Source of the DNA: Actinomadura pelletieri DSM 43383
Lineage (GTDB): Bacteria; Actinomycetota; Actinomycetes; Streptosporangiales; Streptosporangiaceae
Direction of reading: 5' to 3'
DNA length: 64,000 bases
Assembly: GCF_003634705.1 (NCBI RefSeq)
Contig: NZ_RBWU01000003.1
Span: 1 to 64,000 of the forward strand
Position numbers and translations under genes: made by a program. Positions 55,039 through 62,086 of this stretch are shown here, in pieces (within the stretch, counting starts at the first letter, position 1; every line of letters begins with the position of its first letter). The notes beneath the pieces are model-generated. The model saw only the letters and a list, made by a program, of their open reading frames with translations. It had not been told where the DNA came from and searched no databases.

Positions 55039-56129
55039 TCGACACCGCACCGGACCTGGAGCGGCTGCGCGGCGGCGCTCCCCCGCGCAACCACGACGCC
55101 CGCACGATCGCCGCGCTGACGTCCAATCCCGGCTGTGCCCGCCGGGGCGTGCTGGACGCCGCCGGTGTCGACAAGGACGCGGTGGCGCGGGAACTGGGCT
55201 TTCCCGCGCCGTTCGGCCAGTCCCAGTTCGCGATCACGCGGGGGAACGCGTTCGAGGCGCAGGTGAAGGCCGACGGCGGCGCGGAGCTGCTGGCGCTGCT
55301 GCGCGACCAGCTCGGCCTCGACGTGCCCGAGGTCGCCTACGACGACCTGGAGGTCGTCGCCGGTGACGAAGGGCGCGAACTGCGGCATTCGCGGACCAGG
55401 CGGCTGATCGCCCGCGCGCTGGAGACCGGCGCGGGCACGCTGTTCGACCATCCGCTGCTCCGGCTGGAGATCGCCGGGAGCCCCGCCTATCTGGAGCCCG
55501 ACGTGATCGCGTTCCAGCTCGCGGGACGGCTGCACGTCGTCGAGATCAAGTCGTTCGCCGTGGTGGACGGGCAGGCGGAGCCGGAGCAGGTCGCCGCCGC
55601 GGCCCGCCAGGCGGCCGTGTACGTGCTGGCGTTGCGCCGTCTCGTGGCTGAGCTGGGGCACGATCCGGGACGGGTCTCGCACGAGGTGTTCCTGGTCTGC
55701 CCGGAGAACTTCTCCAACCGTCCGACCGCGACGCCGTTGGACGTCCGGCCGCAGCTCGCCGTCCTCGAACGGCAGCTCGCGCGCCTCACCCGCGTCGACG
55801 AGCTGCTGGCGGAACTGCCCGACGACCTGACGTTCGAGCCCGGCGCGACGCTCGCCGCGTCGGTCCGCACGGTGAAGGCCCGGTACGCCCCGGAGTGCAT
55901 CTCGGGGTGCGAGATGGCGTTGTTCTGCCGGGACGAGGCGCGGGCGTGCGGGGAGACGGGCGCGCTCGGCCGGTCCGTCCGCGACGATCTCGGCGGCATC
56001 GACACGATCGGGACCGCGCTGGCGCTGGCGGACGGGTCGCTGACCCCGTCCGATGATCTGGCCGAGACCGCCGAGCAGCTGCGCGCCGCGTCCCGCCTGC
56101 GCGCCGAGGCGCTGCGCGGGGCCGTGTGA
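55035..56129 (+). CDS. Cas4/Dna2-type PD-(D/E)XK nuclease with Fe-S cysteines
   Basis: A 364-residue nuclease. The catalytic residues are all present: Glu74 (GNAFEAQV), Asp156 (LEPDVIAF), Glu170-x-Lys172 (VVEIKSF), and Gln192 with Tyr196 (QAAVY), the RecB-family QxxxY. Cys34 near the N-terminus and Cys288, Cys292 and Cys298 at the C-terminus (CISGCEMALFC) match the 4Fe-4S pattern of Cas4, AddB and Dna2 nucleases. It should cut single-stranded DNA ends. No CRISPR or cas gene is near, so it is not an adaptation Cas4; the downstream helicase suggests a Dna2-like role. Confidence 0.85.
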   Translation: MIDTAPDLERLRGGAPPRNHDARTIAALTSNPGCARRGVLDAAGVDKDAVARELGFPAPFGQSQFAITRGNAFEAQVKADGGAELLALLRDQLGLDVPEVAYDDLEVVAGDEGRELRHSRTRRLIARALETGAGTLFDHPLLRLEIAGSPAYLEPDVIAFQLAGRLHVVEIKSFAVVDGQAEPEQVAAAARQAAVYVLALRRLVAELGHDPGRVSHEVFLVCPENFSNRPTATPLDVRPQLAVLERQLARLTRVDELLAELPDDLTFEPGATLAASVRTVKARYAPECISGCEMALFCRDEARACGETGALGRSVRDDLGGIDTIGTALALADGSLTPSDDLAETAEQLRAASRLRAEALRGAV

Positions 56130-56136
56130 TCGGCCG

Positions 56137-57609
56137 ATGAGCGCACTGTCCTCGCTGGCGCGGCTGGAGGCGGCGGCCGCCGGTGTCGCGCAACCGCTCG
56201 CGACGGTCCGGCACTGCCATGTGTCGGACCGGCCGCTGGTGATCGTCCCGTTGAAGCTCGCCGGGGAGGCGGCCGCGCCGCTGGCGGTCATGCTCGGCGG
56301 CGAGCCGGACGACCCGACGACGCTGATCGTGCCGCAGCCGCGCAACCGCGATCTGCGGTTCGCGTTCGCGTCCGCCCTCGCCAAGATCGTCCTGAACCAC
56401 ATCGAGGCGAGCCGCGGCGCGGTTGAGGAGCTTCCGCCCGGCAAGGACGGCGAGGAACGGATCCGGTACGGGGACGCGCCGCAACTCCTCGTCCCGAACC
56501 TCGGCGGGGTCGCGTTCCTCCGGCTGCTGGGACGTTCGACACGGTTCCGCAGCACGGAGGGCCAGTACGCGGTCGACGCGGCGGTGCCGGTGTTCGGGCG
56601 GTGGCTGACCTGGTTCGCCGACCGCCACGACCATCCCGGTTCGTCGCTGATGGGCGCGATGACGCAGTTGCTCCGGCTGCACTGGGCGACGGGCCAGAGC
56701 TCTCTGGAGGACGGCAACCTCGCCGCGCTCCTCGGCTGGATCGACCCGCCGGACGGCCTGGACGGTCCGACCGCCGCCGCCCGTGCCGAAGACCCGGTGC
56801 TCAGCCCCCCGGCGGGTCCGGCGACCGATCCCACGTTCGACAACGAGGTCCTCGCCCCGGCGATCGCCGCCTACGACCGGTCCGGCCCCGGCTCCGCCGC
56901 CGAGGAACGGCTCCGCGCCGCCCTCACCTCCCAGCTCGCCCCGACCTGGGACCTCATGTGGCGTGCCGTGGGCCTGCTGCGCGCGCTGCCGGAGGGCGCC
57001 GGCGTGCGGGGACGCTGGGAACGCGACCGGGACGCGTTCACCTACTACCACCAGACGTTCGGTGAGGCGTATCCGCAGCCCCGCCGCGACCCGCCCGTCC
57101 GGGCCGCGCGGCGCCTGCACGACCTCGAACGCGCCCAGGACGCCTACGAGGCGCAGCGGGCCTTCGACGATCCCCTCGTGATGGCCGAGCACCGGCTGGC
57201 GGGCCAGGCGTTCGGCGGCGTCGTCACCGAATGCGACCCGACCCGCCTGGACGAGACGGGCAAACGCCCGAGGCTCCGCCCGCACCTGCGCGTCTCGACG
57301 GCGGACCCGGTGCGGCTCGACGTCGGGACGACCGTGTGCAACGCGGCGCGTCCGGCGCTCAAAGGGAGGATCGTGGAATTGGGAGAGGGCGGCGTGCTGC
57401 TCGAACTGACCGGCGGGATGGGCCGCAAACTCACCCCCGAACCGGGCGCCGTGCCCGAGGTCGGCGACCGCGTGTGCTTCACCTCCCTGACGGACGGGTC
57501 GTTCGGCGCCGCGAAGTTCCCCGACCGCGAGGACACGCCGTGGACGCACGGCGGGCCGCCCGACGAATACGTGCCGACCGACGACGACGCCGACGAGGAA
57601 TGGTCGTGA
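56137..57609 (+). CDS. Unknown protein between nuclease and helicase
   Basis: A 490-residue protein without recognisable catalytic motifs. The N-terminal 350 residues are mostly helical with VPNLGGVAFLRLLGRST and LTSQLAPTWDLMWRAVGLLR. The C-terminal 100 residues (from about LRVSTADPVRLDVGTTV to TSLTDGSFG) look like a small beta barrel. In Dna2 a beta barrel links nuclease and helicase, so this could be the bridging subunit; that is inference. It starts 7 bases after the nuclease stop and overlaps the helicase start. Confidence 0.75.
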   Translation: MSALSSLARLEAAAAGVAQPLATVRHCHVSDRPLVIVPLKLAGEAAAPLAVMLGGEPDDPTTLIVPQPRNRDLRFAFASALAKIVLNHIEASRGAVEELPPGKDGEERIRYGDAPQLLVPNLGGVAFLRLLGRSTRFRSTEGQYAVDAAVPVFGRWLTWFADRHDHPGSSLMGAMTQLLRLHWATGQSSLEDGNLAALLGWIDPPDGLDGPTAAARAEDPVLSPPAGPATDPTFDNEVLAPAIAAYDRSGPGSAAEERLRAALTSQLAPTWDLMWRAVGLLRALPEGAGVRGRWERDRDAFTYYHQTFGEAYPQPRRDPPVRAARRLHDLERAQDAYEAQRAFDDPLVMAEHRLAGQAFGGVVTECDPTRLDETGKRPRLRPHLRVSTADPVRLDVGTTVCNAARPALKGRIVELGEGGVLLELTGGMGRKLTPEPGAVPEVGDRVCFTSLTDGSFGAAKFPDREDTPWTHGGPPDEYVPTDDDADEEWS

Positions 57610-58973
57610 CCGAACACGCGAACGGCCGCCCGGCGCCGGTGACGTCGGCGGCCGGGCCCGACCCGGCGCGGGAGGCCGCGCGGGCCGTGGAGGACGTTCT
57701 CGCCGACCTCGGCGGCGGGCACCGTGGGGTGGTCGTCGACTCCCCGCCGGGCGCGGGCAAGTCGACGCTGGTGGTCCGCGCCGCCGCGCACCTCGCCGAG
57801 GCCGGTGCACGGCTGATGATCGTCGCGCAGACCAACGAGCAGGTGGACGACCTCATCGACCGGATCGCCGGACGGCACCCCGGCATCACGCTCGGACGGC
57901 TGTCGGCGTCGGGGTACGTCGCGTCCGAGCGGGTCCTGGCCCATCCGGCGGTGCGGGTCGCGCAGAAGGCCGACGATCTCGCCGAGCACACCATCGTGAT
58001 CGCCACGGCCGCGAAATGGGCGACGCTCGCGGACGGGTCCTGGCCGTGGGCGATCGTGGACGAGGCGTACCAGATGCGCTCCGACATGCTGCTGCGCATC
58101 GCGGGCCGGTTCGAACGGGCGCTGTTCGTCGGCGACCCCGGGCAGCTCGACCCGTTCTCCACGGTCGAGGTCGAACGCTGGGCGGGACTCTCCTGGGACC
58201 CGATGCGCAGCGCGGTGTCCGTCCTGCTGGCCCACAACCCCGACCTGCCCGTCCACCGGCTGCCCGTGTCCTGGCGGTTGCCCGCGTCGGCGGCGCCGGT
58301 CGTGTCGGACGCGTTCTACCCGTTCACCGGGTTCCGCGCCGGGACGGGCGAGGGCGACCGGCGGCTGGAGTTGCAGGCCGGCGGCATGGGCACCACCTAC
58401 GACCGGGCCGTCGACGAGGCCGCGGCCACCGGCTGGGCCCTCTACGAGCTGCCCGCCCGGCACACGCTGCGCACCGACGCCGAGGCCGTCCGCGCGACGG
58501 CCGCGCTCGCGGTCCGGCTGCTGCAGCGCGGCCCCGTCGCGCACTCCGAGCACGGCACGAGCCCGGTGGACGCCTCGCGCGTCGCCATCGGCGCCGCCCA
58601 CCGCGACCAGGTCACCGCGATCCGCGCCGCCCTCGGCCCGCACGGCGACGGCATCACCGTCGACACGGCGAACCGGCTCCAGGGCCGCGAGTACGACGTG
58701 ACGGTCGTCCTGCATCCGCTGTCGGGGCGCCGCGACGCGACCGCGTTCCACCTGGAGTCGGGGCGGCTGTGCGTGCTGACGTCACGGCACCGGCACGCGT
58801 GCATCGTGGTCGCGCGGGCCGGTATCCCCGAACTGCTGGACGCGCACCCGTCCGCCGAACCGGTGCACCTCGGCGTGCCGGTGAAGTTCCCGGACGGCTG
58901 GGAGGCCAACCAGTCGGTCCTCGCGCATCTGGCCCGACACCGCGTCCCCGGCGAAGGATCTTCCCCGCGTTGA
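57606..58973 (+). CDS. SF1 (UPF1/Dna2-like) DNA helicase
   Basis: A 455-residue superfamily 1 helicase. Walker A PPGAGKST is at residues 47-54, Walker B VDEA at 151-154, motif III GDPGQLDPF at 176-184, motif V DTANRLQGREYDV from 353 and motif VI LTSRHRHACIVV after that. This set, with GDxxQLDP and the GREYDV motif, is that of the AAA_11/AAA_12 UPF1-like group, which includes the Dna2 motor. It has no nuclease domain of its own. The GTG at 57606 overlaps the previous stop (GTGA) with GAGGA upstream; the ATG at 57600 is an alternative. Confidence 0.88.
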   Translation: MTEHANGRPAPVTSAAGPDPAREAARAVEDVLADLGGGHRGVVVDSPPGAGKSTLVVRAAAHLAEAGARLMIVAQTNEQVDDLIDRIAGRHPGITLGRLSASGYVASERVLAHPAVRVAQKADDLAEHTIVIATAAKWATLADGSWPWAIVDEAYQMRSDMLLRIAGRFERALFVGDPGQLDPFSTVEVERWAGLSWDPMRSAVSVLLAHNPDLPVHRLPVSWRLPASAAPVVSDAFYPFTGFRAGTGEGDRRLELQAGGMGTTYDRAVDEAAATGWALYELPARHTLRTDAEAVRATAALAVRLLQRGPVAHSEHGTSPVDASRVAIGAAHRDQVTAIRAALGPHGDGITVDTANRLQGREYDVTVVLHPLSGRRDATAFHLESGRLCVLTSRHRHACIVVARAGIPELLDAHPSAEPVHLGVPVKFPDGWEANQSVLAHLARHRVPGEGSSPR

Positions 58974-59049
58974 AGATCGCTTCCCGGTTCGACGCGGGGT
59001 CCCGGCCGGATACTGTGAGAGCCGGTGCCTCAGGATCAGGGGGAGGGAC

Positions 59050-59565
59050 ATGGAGGACATCGGCTTCATGTGCGCCCGTTGCGGCGGCGAGGTGCACGAC
59101 GTCACCCACAACCGTGAAGGGTCGCTCGACGGGGTCGGCTACCGCCACAACCGGCGGGTCGAGCCATGGGACCACGAGCTGGAACTGGCCGTCGGCGAAC
59201 CCGCCCCGCAGGACCAGACCTGCGACTTCTGCGCGGCCCCCGGCCCGGGCTGGCTCTACTACCCCACGCTCGACCCCGAGGACACCGACATGTTCGAGGT
59301 CGAGCTCGACACCACGCACCTGTCGGACGACGACACCGCCGTCGCCGTCCTGAACATGCTCTACCCGTGGTACGCGTGCGACACCTGCTCCGTGCTGGTC
59401 GCCGACCGCAACATCGACCTGCTCATCGACCGGGCCCTCGACCTCACCCCCGTCCCCGAAGGCGGCCCCGTCGACGAGAGGACCGTCCGAGCGCGCCTCC
59501 AGGGCTCCCTGTCCGTCTTCTTCACGACCCGCCCCGGCCGCCCCCAACCCTCCAGAGTGCTCTGA
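59050..59565 (+). CDS. Zinc-ribbon protein after the helicase
   Basis: A 171-residue acidic protein. It has CxxC pairs at MCARCGG (about residues 8-11), TCDFCAA (about 60-63) and ACDTCSV (about 113-116), so at least one zinc ribbon is likely. I do not recognise the family. It is 76 bases after the helicase, same strand; GGGGGAGGG precedes the ATG. It may be a fifth member of the cassette or an independent gene. Confidence 0.7.
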   Translation: MEDIGFMCARCGGEVHDVTHNREGSLDGVGYRHNRRVEPWDHELELAVGEPAPQDQTCDFCAAPGPGWLYYPTLDPEDTDMFEVELDTTHLSDDDTAVAVLNMLYPWYACDTCSVLVADRNIDLLIDRALDLTPVPEGGPVDERTVRARLQGSLSVFFTTRPGRPQPSRVL

Positions 59566-59799
59566 GCCCTTGGACGGGTCACAACCTCTATCCCGGGACC
59601 GAACCCCAGCGCGAACCGTCGAGCAGGTCGGCCGCAGCGCCACGACGCACCCCGTACGGTCACGGAAGCCCGCACCGTGGCGTGAGGATCGACCTGCTCG
59701 CAACGAGGGGTTCCAGGAGGGTCGCCCCCCTGGGTCAACACTGTCGGGTGGGCTCATTAGGATCATCCCGTTTCGGTGTGGCGGACGGGGGAAGCAGGA

Positions 59800-60492
59800 A
59801 TGATCATTGAGAGACGGTTTCACGGGCCGGACGGCTCGGGGAACGGTGGATATGTCGCGGGACGTCTCGCGGGGCGGGTGCCGATCGACACGGTGACGGT
59901 GACGCTGCGGCGGCCGCCGCCGCTGGACACCGAGTTGACCGTCACGGCGGAGGACGAGCGCGGGCACCATGTGCGGCTCTGGGACGGGGAGACGCTGATC
60001 GCCGAGGCCCTCGCGGGAGCGATCGTGGTACCGCCGATCGCCCCGGTCTCGTTTGAGGAGGCCGTGGACGCGGCGGAGAAGTTCCGGACGATCGGAAACC
60101 ATCCCTTTCCGCGTTGTTTCGTGTGCGGACCGTTGCGGGAGCCGGGCGACGGGCTGCGCCTCGAACCGGGGCCCGTCGCCGAGGGCACGGTCGCCACGCC
60201 CTGGGTGCCGGAACGGGTGCCCGAGCGGGAACTGGTGTGGGCGGCGTTGGACTGTCCGGGCGGCTGGTCGTTCGACGTGGCGGGCCGTCCCGCCGTGCTC
60301 GGCACGATGACCGGACAGGTGATGGACGTGCCGAGCGCGGGTGAACGGTGCGTCGTGATGGGTCTCGCGCGCAGCCGCGAGGGACGCAAGCTGCACGCGG
60401 CGACGGCGCTGTACGGGGCGGACGGGCGGCTGCTCGGCCGCGCCGAACAGATATGGATCGAGATCGACGACCCGGAGCGGTTCGGCGGCTGA
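59800..60492 (+). CDS. Hotdog-fold (acyl-CoA thioesterase-like) protein
   Basis: A 230-residue protein with a double-hotdog look. The N-terminus FHGPDGSGNGGYVAGRLAGR resembles the hydration-pocket helix of thioesterase/dehydratase folds. A second module starts around FPRCFVCGPLREPGDGLRL. The Cys pair in CFVC is notable. The catalytic residue is not certain. GGAAGCAGGA precedes the ATG. It probably acts on an acyl-CoA or acyl-carrier substrate. Confidence 0.75.
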   Translation: MIIERRFHGPDGSGNGGYVAGRLAGRVPIDTVTVTLRRPPPLDTELTVTAEDERGHHVRLWDGETLIAEALAGAIVVPPIAPVSFEEAVDAAEKFRTIGNHPFPRCFVCGPLREPGDGLRLEPGPVAEGTVATPWVPERVPERELVWAALDCPGGWSFDVAGRPAVLGTMTGQVMDVPSAGERCVVMGLARSREGRKLHAATALYGADGRLLGRAEQIWIEIDDPERFGG

Positions 60493-60509
60493 CCGCGCTG
60501 CCCGTCCGC

Positions 60510-61991
60510 TCAGGGACCGGTGAACAGGGGGTCTTCGCGTTCCACGCCGTTGATCGGCCGAACGTGGGTCGACGGCTTGAGCGGATCGACGCCGTCCGTC
60601 GAGGCGCCCGACGTGAGTTCGGGGACGGGCGCGCCGAACGGGGCCGGGGGGCTGCTCGGCGCCTGCGAGGTGGCCGGGAGCGCTCCACTGATCGCGGGCG
60701 GGACCGGCGGTAGCGCGCTCGGCGGTACGGGCGTGCCGCCGCCGGGCATCCGCCCGCCCGGCGGGATGTTCGACGACAGCGTGTTGTGGGTGAACTGGTC
60801 GATCTGGCGGCGGGCGCGGTCGGCCTCGGCGCGCGCGGCGTCGCGTTCCTCGGCGAGGGCGGTCAGCGCGGCCTGCTGCTCGGCGACCGACTGGGACAGC
60901 TGCCGCAACTGCACCGCCTGGTCGTTGAGCTTCACGGTGAGGTCGTCACGTTCGGCGACGGCGGCCCGCGCCTGGGCCTGGGCGGCGTCGCGTTCCTTCA
61001 CGGCCTCCTCGGCGCGGGCGACCGCGCGGACGACCTCCGCCTCCGCCTCGGACTGGGCGCGCAGCGCGGCGGCGCGCTCGGCCTCGGCCTTGCTGGTGGC
61101 CTGCAGGGCGCGCTGTCGCTGCGCCTCGGTGTCGCGCATCGCGTTGCGCAGGTCCTCGGCGCCCTGCTTGGCGACGGCGGCCTCGACGCGCTGCGACTCG
61201 ACGGCGCCCTCCGCCTCGGCGAGCTTGGCGTGCACCGCGACGAGTTCGGCGCGGGTGCTCTCCAGCGCGGCGAGCAGCTCGGTCTCGCGGGCCGCGACCC
61301 GGTCGCGTTCGCTCTCGGCGGCCAGCTTCGCGGACATCGACTGCTGCGCGACCTGGTGGGCCTCCTCCCAGGCCTGCTGCGCGGCGTCGCGTTTCGCGGT
61401 GGCGACCTTGGCCTCCTCGCGGGCGTGGGCGGCGTTCCGCTCCGCGGTCTCGGCGCGCTGCCGGGCGGCGGTCGCCTCCTGCCACGCCTCCTGTGCCTTG
61501 CGCTGGGACGCGTCGCGTTCGCTCTGCGCGATGGCGAGTTCACGGGCGGCCTCGGCCCGCACCTCGGCGACGCGCCGCTCGACCCCGGCGACGCTGAGCT
61601 CGGACGTCAGCGAGTCGGCGAGCAGGTCGGCGGCCTTCTCCAGCCGTTCGACCATCTCCCAGGCGGAGGCGACCTGGCCGGTGAGGCCCGGCGCGTCGCG
61701 TCCACGGTCGCGGCGGTCGCGCGCCTCGCGGGCGCAGGCGCCGTCGTTGTCCTGGCAGTACCGGACGGCGCGGACGGCGCCCACGGGTTGCGGGACGGGA
61801 CGTCCGCAGTTCGCACACGGCCACACGGTGACCGGATCGCCCACCCGGGCGAGGGCCGTCCCGGCGGTACCGGTGGACTCCGTGCCGGTGGTCTCGGCGC
61901 CCCCGTCCCCAGCGCCTTCGGAGACCGCGCTCTGGGGAGCCGCGGCCGCCCCCACGGGGCCGCTATTGTCGCGCTCTTCGCTATTAGGCAT
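60510..61991 (-). CDS. Long coiled-coil protein with N-terminal zinc-binding motif
   Basis: A 493-residue protein. A disordered N-terminus leads to WPCANCGRPVP and RYCQDNDGACAREA (about residues 58-90), probably a zinc finger. An Ala/Glu/Arg-rich coiled coil then runs to about residue 410, and a Pro-rich tail ends the protein. In actinomycetes such proteins are structural or cytoskeletal-like (compare Scy/FilP), but no close match is claimed. Three start codons (GTG 62009, ATG 62003, ATG 61991) lie just after a TAACACT -10-like box without any ribosome site, so leaderless translation from one of the upstream codons is possible. Confidence 0.75.
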   Translation of the reverse strand: MPNSEERDNSGPVGAAAAPQSAVSEGAGDGGAETTGTESTGTAGTALARVGDPVTVWPCANCGRPVPQPVGAVRAVRYCQDNDGACAREARDRRDRGRDAPGLTGQVASAWEMVERLEKAADLLADSLTSELSVAGVERRVAEVRAEAARELAIAQSERDASQRKAQEAWQEATAARQRAETAERNAAHAREEAKVATAKRDAAQQAWEEAHQVAQQSMSAKLAAESERDRVAARETELLAALESTRAELVAVHAKLAEAEGAVESQRVEAAVAKQGAEDLRNAMRDTEAQRQRALQATSKAEAERAAALRAQSEAEAEVVRAVARAEEAVKERDAAQAQARAAVAERDDLTVKLNDQAVQLRQLSQSVAEQQAALTALAEERDAARAEADRARRQIDQFTHNTLSSNIPPGGRMPGGGTPVPPSALPPVPPAISGALPATSQAPSSPPAPFGAPVPELTSGASTDGVDPLKPSTHVRPINGVEREDPLFTGP

Positions 61992-62086
61992 GGAATGAAC
62001 CATACGCACTGATCAGTGTTACCGCAGCGTGTTGTGAGGTACATGTGGCGACCGCGGGGGCGCCCGTCGGCGGCGCGCATCGGCGT

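Noticed and set aside
54226..58973. The cassette as AddAB/AdnAB or RecBCD
   Set aside because: The helicase is short, of the UPF1/Dna2 group, and the nuclease is a separate small protein; the large fused subunits of those complexes are absent.
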